Shown: positions 25,124 through 33,593 of the stretch, one piece after another
Numbering within the stretch: the first letter of the stretch is position 1
Layout: each line of letters opens with the position of its first letter
Source of the DNA: Kribbella pratensis
Lineage (GTDB): Bacteria; Actinomycetota; Actinomycetes; Propionibacteriales; Kribbellaceae
Assembly: GCF_004365355.1 (NCBI RefSeq)
Contig: NZ_SODP01000001.1
Span: 3,222,481-3,286,480 of the forward strand
Length of the DNA stretch: 64,000 nucleotides
Direction of reading: 5' to 3'
Translations under genes and position numbers: made by a program
The notes under the pieces: model-generated
Told to the model about the DNA's origin: nothing
The model's database searches: none
What the model saw: only the letters and a program-made list of their open reading frames with translations

Positions 25124-25576
25124 ATGGAGTCAGAAGCGCGGGCGCTGAGTGACTTCAGCGATCTGTTCGCAGTTACGGGCACCCGCCCGCCGATCGAGAT
25201 AGCGCAGGGTCTCGCAGCGCTCGCAGGCGACGAGCCGGTGTCACACCCTGTTTCCACCTACACGGGCTCAGGCTGGGAGTGCATCGGGCTGCTCGGCAAC
25301 TCGGTGCTCAGCGTCTCCGGGAAAAGCTCCGGCAAGGACTGGTTCAGCGGAAGCGTCCCGGACCACGCAAAGGTGAACGTGTGGGGCAGCCTGACCGCAC
25401 TGTCGGACGTGGTCGCCTGCCGGCTGCTCGAACTCCACTCACGAGGCCCGGCACAGTTCTGGACCCGGTGGGCATTGCAGTTGAGGAACGCTGACACTCT
25501 GCTCATCCCGTGGACCTACCGGGACGCACCTCGCCACGAGGCGTTCGCGCTCGAGGTCGCCAAGCGGATCCGCTGA
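25124..25576 (+). CDS. Hypothetical protein
   Basis: A 150-residue protein of no recognised family. GGGGGAAG lies six bases before the ATG. HPVSTYTGSGWECIGLLGNS and NVWGSLTALSDVVACRLLEL suggest a mixed alpha/beta soluble domain; the C-terminus RHEAFALEVAKRIR looks like a bacterial PH-type or small regulator tail. No signal peptide or membrane segment. It stands alone. Confidence 0.55.
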   Translation: MESEARALSDFSDLFAVTGTRPPIEIAQGLAALAGDEPVSHPVSTYTGSGWECIGLLGNSVLSVSGKSSGKDWFSGSVPDHAKVNVWGSLTALSDVVACRLLELHSRGPAQFWTRWALQLRNADTLLIPWTYRDAPRHEAFALEVAKRIR

Positions 25577-25648
25577 CATGAAGTAGGCCCGGAGCCCAAA
25601 GCGCCGGAGGCTGCGTGCTTCTGCCGACCACGGAGCAGAAGGTGGCCG

Positions 25649-25669
25649 GCGGGCCTGGGGCAGGCCCGC
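25649..25669 (+). terminator. 8-bp GC hairpin
   Basis: GCGGGCCT and AGGCCCGC pair perfectly around GGGGC, about 75 bases after the hypothetical gene at 25124. The gap to 25886 holds nothing else that I recognise. Confidence 0.4.
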
Positions 25670-25886
25670 GCTGGGGGGTATCGGGGCGTGACAGCAATAC
25701 CTAATGCCGGAGATGACGCGCTCGGCCGGCTGATCGGCCGCTGAGCCCGAAGCGATTCCTGCCGCACGGGTACGTTTCGCGCTGTCCTCAGGCTGGTCAT
25801 GCACGGCGCGCTGGCTCGACAGACCTCGTCTAGCCGAGTTCGGTGGACTTGTGCGGAGAGCCTGAATTCGAAGCAGGATTCATGGT

Positions 25887-26651
25887 TTAGGGTCGCGTGG
25901 TGCGCTCGCTGCTTGCCATCCTGTCGCGCTCGGCGCTGACGATCAGGAAGTTCGGCAGCGCGACGTAGGACTCGATCGCATCGATTCCGCTGTCTCGTGC
26001 GACCTGTGGATCCAGTCCCGGTTCGCACACTTCAATCACTCGACACCCGAGACCGATGACCTCGTTGATGTAGGCCGACAGCGGGCGGTGGAAGTCGGGT
26101 GCACAGCCCCCTGGCATCTCGTACTCATCCAGATACCGATCAAGCTGATAATGACCGTGATCCCGCCACGTCGGGTAGAGATTCTCAAACGCCGGATGAG
26201 TGATCGAGAACACGAACCGGCCGCCCGGCTTCAGCGCTCCGACGCACGCCGCCATCGCCGACTGCCAGGCAGGTATGGCGAGCAGCACCATGCTGCAGAC
26301 CACCGCATCGAACGGCTGACCAACCTCCGGCAACGTCGAGAGATCAGCCTACACAAACCTGATCCCCTGACGCCGCTCCTGCTCCATCCTCTGAGCGCGC
26401 GCCAGCAGCGCGGCAGCCGGCTCCACACCAACCACCTCAGCTCCACCTTCAGCCAACAGCCGACTCAAATAGCCTTCGCCACTGCCTGCATCGAGAACTT
26501 TCCGACCATCGACGGACCCCAGCATCCGGAGCAGGTTCCCATTCATCAAGTGGCGCTTGGGAAAGTCGCCCTGATCGTCGTACGCCTCAATCGCGTCAGT
26601 GGGCATCGCCGACCATGCTGCGATCGCCTCTGAGTTACTCATCGTGGACAT
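25887..26651 (-). pseudogene. Class I SAM-dependent methyltransferase interrupted by one amber codon
   Basis: From ATG 26651 (GGAGAGG upstream) the frame has the SAM-binding motif KVLDAGSGEGYLSRLL (about 51-66) and acidic VVGVEPAAA, then RQGIRFV at residue 100 followed by TAG at 26351-26349, and continues in the same frame with ADLSTLPEVGQPFDAVVCSM and LKPGGRFVFSITHPAF to a normal end (SAERDRM). Without the TAG it would be a 254-residue methyltransferase. Homologues generally have Gln there (IRFVQAD), so a single C-to-T change (CAG to TAG) would explain it. Either a recent nonsense mutation or a base-call error. Confidence 0.8.
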
Positions 26652-26703
26652 GCAGTCACACCTCTCCGACGACAGACAGGAAGGGACAGCCATGTAACCT
26701 ACC

Positions 26704-26727
26704 GCCCCGCCCCGCCCCGCCCCGCCC
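26704..26727. repeat. GCCCC pentanucleotide tandem repeat
   Basis: Four perfect GCCCC units plus GCCC, lying 53 bases upstream of the methyltransferase start; on the coding strand it reads (GGGGC)n. Simple repeats at promoter distance can slip in length. Confidence 0.75.
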
Positions 26728-26744
26728 AGCCAGCTCTGCATGCC

Positions 26745-27105
26745 GTTCCATCACCGGTCTGACGACCAGCGGACGCGGAATGCGCACGATCTTGATACAC
26801 AGAGTGTCAGGTAATTCACTGCTTACAACCTACTCTTCACTTTTCGGCTCCCCGGAGATACCACTCCTAAACCGGAGCCTCAGGTCGCCAAGACCAAGCG
26901 CTTGACTCATAGCCGCTGAGGACGCTGGAGTATCTGCGGCGTGCGAGATAGCGACGCTCGCGAGTGTGTGCTCGTGGCTCGCTTGTTGATCCCGTTCCAG
27001 GAACATCTCCGGGACCGCCAGGTCCGCGATCCTCGCCCTCGCGGCCCTCGTGATCGGTGCCCGACTCGTGGTCGACGCGGTCAACATTGGGAATGCTCGA
27101 ATACA
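26745..27105. other. Gap with possible gene debris
   Basis: Rightward bases about 27000-27100 translate as GTARSAILALAALVIGARLV VDAVN, a plausible membrane helix, and a leftward frame gives MFLERDQQASHEHTLASVAI. Neither can be assigned, and both run through stops or lack starts. No intact gene is seen. Confidence 0.3.
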
Positions 27106-27149
27106 TAGACAGTCTCCTGTCTTTCGATTACAGTAGACAGTTGCCTGTC
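27106..27149. promoter_or_regulatory. Paired TAGACAG operators upstream of the MarR-like gene
   Basis: TAGACAGTCTCCTGTC (27106-27121) and TAGACAGTTGCCTGTC (27134-27149), centres 28 bp apart, 22 bases before the GTG of the MarR-like gene. The same pair with the same spacing recurs at 35482, 35878 and 38696. Confidence 0.8.
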
Positions 27150-27170
27150 CATCTTAGAAGGAAGTTGACC

Positions 27171-27620
27171 GTGAACGCACCGACACTCCCCTTCGGCACC
27201 GCGATGGCGCTCGCTGAGCGCAACCTGCGTGGTCCGCTGATCCAGATCCTGACCGAGGAGGACCTTGAGCCCGGCGCGTGGTTCACGCTCAACACCCTCG
27301 GCCTGCGAGGGGCTACCCCGACGACGACCGTCAAAGAGCTGCTCTCCACCAGTGGGTACGACCACGCGAGCAGCGATGATCTGCTCAGGCGCCTCGCCGC
27401 CGTCGGACTGATCGAGGACGGCGATGAGCTACTCCGCCTCACCCCCGCAGGAGCCGAGCGCTACGAGTCCGTACGCGAGCGGATCGGCGCGGCGACCGGT
27501 CGGGTGTTCAGCCTCTTCGACGCGGCTCGGGTCGAGACAGCCCGCGCCCTTTTGCAACAGCTCGCCGAGACCGACCCGGCGACGATCGCCGAGATCGCAT
27601 TCGGCAAGGCACCAGCGTGA
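27171..27620 (+). CDS. MarR-like winged-helix regulator
   Basis: A 149-residue regulator starting at GTG 27171 (AAGGAAG upstream). LPFGTAMALAERNLRGPLIQ opens a MarR-like domain; KELLSTSGYDHASSDDLLRR LAAVGLIEDGDELLRLTPAG is the recognition helix and wing, and the C-terminal helix FSLFDAARVETARALLQQLA mediates dimerisation. It is the only gene directly behind a TAGACAGG operator pair that encodes a DNA-binding protein, so it is the best candidate for the factor that recognises this motif at four loci; that link is inference. Confidence 0.85.
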   Translation: MNAPTLPFGTAMALAERNLRGPLIQILTEEDLEPGAWFTLNTLGLRGATPTTTVKELLSTSGYDHASSDDLLRRLAAVGLIEDGDELLRLTPAGAERYESVRERIGAATGRVFSLFDAARVETARALLQQLAETDPATIAEIAFGKAPA

Positions 27621-27639
27621 GATCCCGCGCACAGGGCGC

Positions 27640-27665
27640 CCCCGCCACTATCTCCGGTGGCGGGG
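27640..27665 (+). terminator. 9-bp hairpin after the MarR-like gene
   Basis: CCCCGCCAC (27640-27648) and GTGGCGGGG (27657-27665) form a perfect stem 20 bases after the stop. The rest of the gap to 27894 has no recognised gene. Confidence 0.65.
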
Positions 27666-27894
27666 AGCGATCCAGGGGCTCCAGGCTGCGCTGAGGGCAG
27701 CGCTGGCCGGGCCGACGCCTCGTCACCGCAAAGCGGCGAACCTGAGGCGTCGTGGGGTTCCTTTCCTGGGCTAGGACCGGAGAAACCCCGGCGGCCCCTG
27801 CCGGATTTCAGCAGTTGTCGATTTCCGGGATGCTCCTTCGGCATAGGCACGGAAGACACCGAAAGTCGGTGCCAGGTGTTCATCGGAGTCCATC

Positions 27895-28356
27895 ATGAGA
27901 ACGAGGTCCGCGACCTTGACTAGCACGCCACCCACCCCGGCCAAGGTCCCGCTCCGCGCGCTGCTGCGGGTCAGCCTGGTCGCAACGGTCGCGGCTGCCG
28001 CCGCGACCGAGACACTGACGGCGATCGTCCGGATTGCCGGTGTCGACCTCGCGGTCGGCAATCCGGGCGGCAGCCCTTCCTCCGTCGTCCCGGTGAACGC
28101 CGGGGCGTGCGCCATCGCAGTCGCGATGTGCATGGTCACCGGTACGGCGATGGCGGCAATTATCAACTGGCGCTCTTCACGCCCGGCCCGTACCTATCGC
28201 ATCGCGGCCGCCGTGCTCGCCCTGCTGTCCCCCGTGGCGCCACTGACGGCCGCAGGTACCGACAACGCGACCAAGCTCACCCTGATCTGCGCTCATCTCC
28301 TGGCAGCCGCAGTCGTCATCACCATGGTGAGCCGCTGCCTCGCGGGCACGCGATGA
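27895..28356 (+). CDS. DUF6069 membrane protein
   Basis: A 153-residue integral membrane protein with four hydrophobic segments: LLRVSLVATVAAAAATETLT, INAGACAIAVAMCMV-type segment, IAAAVLALLSPVAPLTAAG and LTLICAHLLAAAVVITMVS, the pattern of DUF6069 proteins. Function unknown; these genes often accompany small regulators. The ATG has no strong Shine-Dalgarno. It precedes the DHFR-family gene by 68 bases. Confidence 0.75.
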   Translation: MRTRSATLTSTPPTPAKVPLRALLRVSLVATVAAAAATETLTAIVRIAGVDLAVGNPGGSPSSVVPVNAGACAIAVAMCMVTGTAMAAIINWRSSRPARTYRIAAAVLALLSPVAPLTAAGTDNATKLTLICAHLLAAAVVITMVSRCLAGTR

Positions 28357-28424
28357 CCCGGACAAAGCCGCCAGCACGCCACCCACAACCACCTACAAAG
28401 CTCCGACACACCGAGGAGACGATT

Positions 28425-28964
28425 ATGGGATCGATCAAGTCCAGCCTCTTCATTTCAATCGACGGCGTCATCGAGGCGCCCGAGACATGGCACTTCGACT
28501 ACTTTGACGAGGAGATGGGAGCAGTCGTCGGCACGATGATGAACGAGACCGACGCGACCCTGTTGGGGCGGCAGACCTACGAGGAGTTCGCCGGCTACTG
28601 GCCGAACGCCGACCCCGACGACCCGATCACCGCGCAGATGAACGGCGCGCGCAAGTACGTCGTGTCGAACACGCTCACCGATGCGACCTGGGAGAACTCG
28701 ACCGTCATCAACGGCGAAGTCGCGGCGAAACTGACCGCCCTCAAGCAGGACACCCGGCTCAGCACGACCGGCAGCGCCACCCTGGTACGCAGGCTGCTCG
28801 AAGCAGGCTTGGTCGACGAGTTGCATCTGCTGGTACACCCGGTCGTGGTCGGGAGCGGCAAGAAGCTGTTCGCTGACGGCGCGAAGGTATCGCTTGACCT
28901 GATCACCGCTACCACCTTCAAGACCGGCGTGGTGCACCTGGTCTACGCCCCGACCACGCGCTGA
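28425..28964 (+). CDS. Dihydrofolate reductase family protein (RibD C-terminal-like)
   Basis: A 179-residue reductase-fold protein with GAGGAG before ATG 28425. MGSIKSSLFISIDGVIEAPE, ATLLGRQTYEEFAGYWP, ARKYVVSNTLTDATWENSTV, and LHLLVHPVVVGSGKKLFADG are hallmarks of the RibD_C/DHFR-like family, which binds NADPH. Actual substrate unknown; it is usually annotated generically. Two further genes (YciI protein, ECF42 sigma factor) follow in the same direction. Confidence 0.9.
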   Translation: MGSIKSSLFISIDGVIEAPETWHFDYFDEEMGAVVGTMMNETDATLLGRQTYEEFAGYWPNADPDDPITAQMNGARKYVVSNTLTDATWENSTVINGEVAAKLTALKQDTRLSTTGSATLVRRLLEAGLVDELHLLVHPVVVGSGKKLFADGAKVSLDLITATTFKTGVVHLVYAPTTR

Positions 28965-29027
28965 TCACCGACCTGCACGATCCGTCCAGAATGGCTGGAC
29001 GTCGTTCACCACAAGGAGAACAGACAG

Positions 29028-29381
29028 ATGCGCTACATGGTCATGCACTACCAGACCGAGGCGATGGAGGACGGCGTCCTGCCCTCGCCCGAGGAGCAAG
29101 CCGCGATCGGCCAGTACATGCAGGAGGCGGCCCTGTCCGGGGTACTCCTCTCCGGCGAAGGTGTCGCGCCGAGCTCCGCCGGTGCCCGGCTCGAGGTCAC
29201 GGACGGCGAGGTGCGGGTCATCGACGGCCCGTTCGCGGAAGCGAAGGAGCTCATCGCCGGCTTCGCCATCCTCGAGGTCGACTCGCTCGCCGAGGCGGTC
29301 GAGCACGCGCGCAGGTTCGCGCTGTTGGTCGGTGTTGAGCGGCTCGACGTACGACGCGTCCTCGAGTTCTCCGACCTGTGA
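29028..29381 (+). CDS. YciI-family (DGPF domain) protein
   Basis: A 117-residue dimeric ferredoxin-like-fold protein: MRYMVMHYQTEAMEDGVLPS, then VIDGPFAEAKELIAGFAILE containing the DGPF motif. In Actinobacteria DGPF proteins are encoded next to ECF42 sigma factors, as here, where the stop overlaps the sigma factor GTG by four bases. ACAAGGAGAACAGAC gives a good Shine-Dalgarno. Confidence 0.92.
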   Translation: MRYMVMHYQTEAMEDGVLPSPEEQAAIGQYMQEAALSGVLLSGEGVAPSSAGARLEVTDGEVRVIDGPFAEAKELIAGFAILEVDSLAEAVEHARRFALLVGVERLDVRRVLEFSDL

Positions 29382-30688
29382 GGAAGGCGGCAACCATCGA
29401 CCGCCACAGCGCCGCCACGGACACCGCAGCCCTCGACACCACCGTGGCGACGCTGTGGCGCGTCGAGTCCCCCCGTGTCATTGCTCGCCTGGTTCGGCTC
29501 GTCGGGGACGTCGACACCGCCGAGGAACTGACCCAGGACGCGTTCGTCACCGCCATCGAGAAGTGGCGGAGCGAAGGCATTCCGAACAACCCGGCAGCCT
29601 GGCTGCACAAGTGCGCACGCTTCCTCGCCGTCGATCGGATCCGACGGCGCGACACCCTGCACAGCAAGTACCGGCAGATCGCTGCCACCAGCCCGCAGAC
29701 CGTGGCCGTCGACATCGACGAGGTCGTCGACGGCGACCTGGCCGACGATCTGCTCGGGCTCATCTTCATGGTCTGTCACCCGATCCTGTCCCCCGACGCC
29801 CGCTCGGCGCTCACTCTCAAAGTGATCTGCGGCCTCAAGACCGAGGACGTGGCCCGGGCCTTCCTCGCACCCGAGCCGACGATTGCCCAGCGCATCGTCC
29901 GAGCCAAACTCACGTTGGCCGCGGCAAGCATCCGCTTCGAGCTGCCGGAGGCGACCGAGCGCTCCGCGCGGCTCGCCGCCGTACGCGAGGTCATCTACCT
30001 TGTGTTCAACGAGGGCCACACCGCGACGAGCGGAGAGCAGTGGATCCGCATCGACTTGTGCACCGAGGCGCTCCGCCTGGGACGAATGCTGGCCAGCCTG
30101 ACTCCCCGCGATCCCGAGACGCTAGGACTTCTGGCGCTGATGGAGCTGCAGGCGTCACGCCTGAAGGCTCGCACGGGACCCCAGGGCGAACCAATTCTCC
30201 TGATGGACCAGGACCGCACGCGTTGGGACCAGTTGCTCGTCCGCCGTGGGCTTGCGCTCCTCCGACGCGTCGACGAACTTGGTGGGTCGGCCGGGCCCTA
30301 CTCGCTCCAGGCGGCGATCGCTGCCTGTCACGCGCGAGCCCGGACCGTCGCGGACACCGACTGGCACCGCATCACGGCGCTCTACGACGGGCTCGCTCAG
30401 ATCAGCCCGTCGCCGGTGATCGAGCTCAACCGCGCCGTGGCTACCGCGCAGGCATTCGGGCCGCACGCCGGGCTCGCCCTCCTGAGCCCTCTTTTCGATC
30501 TGCGCAGCATGCGCCGCTACCACCTGCTGCCGGCGGTCACGGGCGACCTGCTTTGTCGGGCCGGACGGCACGAAGAAGCCCGCCAGCAGTTCCTGCGGGC
30601 CGCAGCCCTGACAAAGAACAGCCAGGAGCGTTCGACCATGCAAGGACGAGCGGCGGAGTGCGCCTCCCGCCACGCCGATATACATTAA
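29378..30688 (+). CDS. ECF42-type RNA polymerase sigma factor
   Basis: A 436-residue sigma factor with a long C-terminal extension. Sigma region 2: LVRLVGDVDTAEELTQDAFV (about 45-65); region 4: LTLKVICGLKTEDVARAFLA with TIAQRIVRAK (about 145-175). A DUF6596 segment, VREVIYLVFNEGHTATSGEQ, follows, then TPR-like helices to the end. No anti-sigma factor is adjacent; in the ECF42 group the extension is thought to control activity and DGPF-protein genes are the main targets. Overlaps the YciI stop, so both are one operon. Confidence 0.92.
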   Translation: MRKAATIDRHSAATDTAALDTTVATLWRVESPRVIARLVRLVGDVDTAEELTQDAFVTAIEKWRSEGIPNNPAAWLHKCARFLAVDRIRRRDTLHSKYRQIAATSPQTVAVDIDEVVDGDLADDLLGLIFMVCHPILSPDARSALTLKVICGLKTEDVARAFLAPEPTIAQRIVRAKLTLAAASIRFELPEATERSARLAAVREVIYLVFNEGHTATSGEQWIRIDLCTEALRLGRMLASLTPRDPETLGLLALMELQASRLKARTGPQGEPILLMDQDRTRWDQLLVRRGLALLRRVDELGGSAGPYSLQAAIAACHARARTVADTDWHRITALYDGLAQISPSPVIELNRAVATAQAFGPHAGLALLSPLFDLRSMRRYHLLPAVTGDLLCRAGRHEEARQQFLRAAALTKNSQERSTMQGRAAECASRHADIH

Positions 30689-30868
30689 CGGTCGAGTCCC
30701 TCCGCGATTTGAAGCTGCTGTGGCGGTCCGGGAGTCTGGCCGGAGCCAGTTGATCATCGCGCGTTCCAGTCGGGGCCGCGGTTTGCCGACGCGCCGTACC
30801 GGGCCCAGTTGATGGCCGAGTTCCAGCCGGACAGTCCACCTCAACTAACACCGCGGATCCTGCTCGCA

Positions 30869-30914
30869 GCGATGCGGTCCGACTCCGACCGAGGTCGGAG
30901 CGGGACCGCATCGC
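30869..30914. terminator. Large two-part hairpin between convergent genes
   Basis: GCGATGCGGTCC (30869-30880) pairs with GGACCGCATCGC (30903-30914); inside, CTCCGAC and GTCGGAG form a second 7-bp stem with loop CGAG. It lies 14 bases beyond the protease stop and 180 bases after the ECF42 gene, so it probably serves both directions. Confidence 0.75.
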
Positions 30915-30927
30915 CGTGGTACTGGCG

Positions 30928-32196
30928 TCATCTGGTGGCGATGTCACCAGGAAGTGCGTTGACTGCGTCGGTGATCTCGGTGAAGTACTGGCGATTCGGT
31001 CCGGCGCCGGAGATGACGCCCTTGGCCTGGACCTGTCCGTTGCTGTCCACCGTGTAGACGGGGCCACCGGAATCGCCGTTGGTGACGTTCCCCGTTGAGG
31101 GCGGGATCCCGTAGGTGACATTGCGGGCCGTGCCGACATAGGTGCCGTTGTCGTAATAGTCGACGTCGTAACTGGCGGTCCTGACCGCGAAGCCACAGAT
31201 CTCGCCTGTCGTGGATCCGCCGGTGCAGTACTTGTCGAGTGGGTAGGACTTGCGGTTGAACCGGCCGATCACGTTGCGCCACAGGCTGGAGGTCGGGCCG
31301 CCGACGTAGATCCGGGCGTCACTGGCCCCGGTGCCGGCCGGGATCTGTACCAGGCCGAGATCGCCCCGGTCGTAGGGATCCCCGGGGTACTTGACAGTGC
31401 CGGTGCCGTCGTTCCAGTTGTTGCTGATCGTGTTACCGATCGACTCGACCACAGATGACACCGGTCCGCCGTTGGGGACGCAGTGCCCGGCGGTCAGGAT
31501 GCCGTGATAGCCGCCATTACGCCAGGCGAACGCAGCGGTGCAGTAATATCCACCTGGAACGTTGATCCGGGCACCGCCCAGAAAAGGGCTCCTGTCAGCC
31601 CTCCAGCCACCATAAGTTGCCCTTGGCAAGGGGATGCCCGGGGTCAGGTGGATCGCGACGTGATCTGCACCGAATCGGTCTGCGAGCGCTTTGCGCAGAG
31701 CGGCCGTGGCCGCAACTGCTTCAACGACCACCCGATTGCGCTCGATCTGCACGAAGGTGCCGTATACGCTGCCGTTGCCCGGCAGACCGGTGGCGCCGAG
31801 GCTGATCGCCTCGTGCTGGATTCGTCTCAGCGTCGCATAGTCGGTCGTGACGCTCCTGACTCGCACGGGAGCAACTGCGACGTTGGAGCGCGAAGACGCG
31901 GCGATCCGTTCACCGGTTCGGGTGACCGTGGTGGTGACCACCTCGCCGGTCGATCGGTCGTAGTACGCGCCACCGAGGTCATAAGGGTGCTCCTCCGCCT
32001 GCGCTTGAGCGGCGGCGACGGCGGCGGACACCTTCTCAGGCAGCGCCGTGCCGGCATCGAACGGGTCACTGGTGAACACTTCGATGTCGTCCGGGTCCCA
32101 CTTGGACTGGCCCAGCGCCGCTTGCATCTGGACTGCGCTTAGGCTCACGACCGCAACGGCCAAAGCGCCCGCCAGCCTTCTGTGATAAATCCTCAC
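30928..32196 (-). CDS. Secreted trypsin-like (S1-family) serine protease with propeptide
   Basis: A 422-residue exported protease. GTG 32196 follows GAAGGAG. Signal peptide about 1-29 (ending QAALG), a long N-terminal pro-region to about residue 200 (VEAVAATAALRKALADRFGA is typical of propeptides), then the chymotrypsin fold: catalytic His in GILTAGHCVP, Asp in YDRGDLGLVQ and Ser in NGDSGGPVYT. Cys pairs around TAGHC and ICGFAV. Similar to streptogrisin/alpha-lytic-like actinobacterial proteases. Convergent with the ECF42 gene. Confidence 0.9.
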   Translation of the reverse strand: MRIYHRRLAGALAVAVVSLSAVQMQAALGQSKWDPDDIEVFTSDPFDAGTALPEKVSAAVAAAQAQAEEHPYDLGGAYYDRSTGEVVTTTVTRTGERIAASSRSNVAVAPVRVRSVTTDYATLRRIQHEAISLGATGLPGNGSVYGTFVQIERNRVVVEAVAATAALRKALADRFGADHVAIHLTPGIPLPRATYGGWRADRSPFLGGARINVPGGYYCTAAFAWRNGGYHGILTAGHCVPNGGPVSSVVESIGNTISNNWNDGTGTVKYPGDPYDRGDLGLVQIPAGTGASDARIYVGGPTSSLWRNVIGRFNRKSYPLDKYCTGGSTTGEICGFAVRTASYDVDYYDNGTYVGTARNVTYGIPPSTGNVTNGDSGGPVYTVDSNGQVQAKGVISGAGPNRQYFTEITDAVNALPGDIATR

Positions 32197-32229
32197 TCTG
32201 TCTCCTTCATGGGATCATGCGAGAGCACT

Positions 32230-32345
32230 GCGGGCCGGGCGGTCCGCGGTGGGTTCAGACTGTGATGGTCGATCCAGACGGAGCTGGCGGCGGCGATGTC
32301 CTCGGGGCGGTCCTCGAGGGCGTGATGGCCGGCCTGCCCGAAGGC
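32230..32345 (-). pseudogene. 3' remnant of a haloalkane dehalogenase-like gene
   Basis: Leftward translation gives FGQAGHHALEDRPEDIAAAS, matching LAGHHTPEDQPEAIAASLVN at the end of the intact dehalogenase at 34580. Only this 3' end survives; no nucleophile region is present. Confidence 0.6.
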
Positions 32346-32377
32346 GTTGGTCTTCATGCGGCCGATGAGCTGGTCGT

Positions 32378-32500
32378 GTCGACTACACCCTCACGTCGGT
32401 CGGAGCGACTCTCTCCAGCCAGGTCCGCGCATTGATCGGCTGGGCAGAGAAGCGCCGCCAGTACGTCGCGGGATCGCGCGTCCGCTACCAGGCGAACTGA
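32378..32500 (+). pseudogene. 3' fragment of an HxlR regulator (second copy)
   Basis: VDYTLTSVGATLSSQVRALI GWAEKRRQYVAGSRVRYQAN and a stop match the last 40 residues of the intact HxlR gene at 14230 at 33 positions. The helix-turn-helix part is absent. Its stop overlaps the convergent hydrolase stop by 16 bp, exactly as at 14230. Confidence 0.85.
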
Positions 32501-33558
32501 GGTTTCTTGCCGGTTCCGACGGTGTGGTCGGCCCACGCGGTGATGCTGCGGTAGGCGACATCGGCGTTGCGGTGGAGGTTGATCACGTGGCCGGCCTGCG
32601 GGATGACGACCGCGTCGACTCGACTCCGGGGATAGAAGTGCTGCTCGGCCGCGGCGAGCGTTGCCGCCGACGAGCAATCGGTGGCGTCTGGGGCACAAGC
32701 GAGCAGATCGGCGGCTCCGTTCGCGATGAGGATCGGCAGGGTGAGCTCCTCGCTCACGCCCGGCGCATTGGCGTCGCCGATGCTGAAGATCTCGCCGAGG
32801 GTGTTGGTCTCCTTCGTCGCGATGTCCAGCGCCACGACACGCGGGTCCGCGTCGGCCAGGTAGTAGAAGAAGTCGGGGCGTTGCCTGTCCTGCGCCGTCA
32901 CATAGCCGCTGTCGCCGGGCGGCACCTCCGCGGCCAGCCGCGGAACCTCCGAGACCGGCTGACCTAGCTGGGCCAGCAGCCTTTGAGTGCTCGGCGAGAT
33001 CTTGTGCGCGCTGCCGGTCAGAATGAGCGCGTCCACGTCTCGGTAGCGCGAGGCCTCCAGCTTGGCGATCTCCGAGCCGTACGAGTGGCCGACGAGCACC
33101 ACCTTGGTGAAGGTCCGTCCGGAGATCGCGCCGGAACGCAGCGCGGCGACGATCTGATGGATGGTGTAGGCGTTGGACCCCAAGGTGACGTCGGTGCTAG
33201 CGGGATGAGAACTGCGCGCGACGCCGATGCGGTCGAGATTGAAGGTCGCGTACCCGGCCCGGTTCGCCCAGCGCACATAGGAATACTGAGCCGACTTGAA
33301 CGGGAAATCCCAATACAGATGGCTGTAGTTCAAGCCGTGGATCAGCACCTGCACGGTGGCGCCGGGCCGATGGTTGGGCGTGCAGAGCTGGCCCCAGATC
33401 TGGTACTGCGCCGGCTGGTCCGGCGCGATCGACACGGGCACTGTGACGTCTCGGCAGTGCGTCGCGGAATCGGACGCGGCGGCCGTCGCCAGGCCTGCGG
33501 CCGGTAGGCCGATCAGCAGGCTCGCAACGGCGACGGCGCGCAGGATGCGGTGAAGCAT
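32485..33558 (-). CDS. Secreted alpha/beta hydrolase
   Basis: A 357-residue exported hydrolase starting at ATG 33558. The signal peptide (MLHRILRAVAVASLLIGLPA to about residue 30) is followed by the hydrolase fold: oxyanion loop VLIHGLNYSH, nucleophile Ser159 in VVLVGHSYGSEIAK, acidic residue in NGAADLLACAPDATDC and catalytic His in IPQAGHVINLH. It resembles secreted esterase/lipase-like proteins of actinomycetes. It is the third gene of a leftward unit behind a dehalogenase and a quinone oxidoreductase. Fragments of its 3' end occur at 13991 and 38295. Confidence 0.87.
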   Translation of the reverse strand: MLHRILRAVAVASLLIGLPAAGLATAAASDSATHCRDVTVPVSIAPDQPAQYQIWGQLCTPNHRPGATVQVLIHGLNYSHLYWDFPFKSAQYSYVRWANRAGYATFNLDRIGVARSSHPASTDVTLGSNAYTIHQIVAALRSGAISGRTFTKVVLVGHSYGSEIAKLEASRYRDVDALILTGSAHKISPSTQRLLAQLGQPVSEVPRLAAEVPPGDSGYVTAQDRQRPDFFYYLADADPRVVALDIATKETNTLGEIFSIGDANAPGVSEELTLPILIANGAADLLACAPDATDCSSAATLAAAEQHFYPRSRVDAVVIPQAGHVINLHRNADVAYRSITAWADHTVGTGKKPQFAW

Positions 33559-33593
33559 GGTGGTGTTCCTGTTCTGATGGGATGGAGTCCGGG

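Noticed and set aside
26867-27106. Leftward gene divergent to the MarR-like regulator
   Set aside because: The frame begins at the operator but is strongly Arg/Gly/Glu-biased and lacks any motif; the other strand codes for a plausible membrane helix remnant instead.
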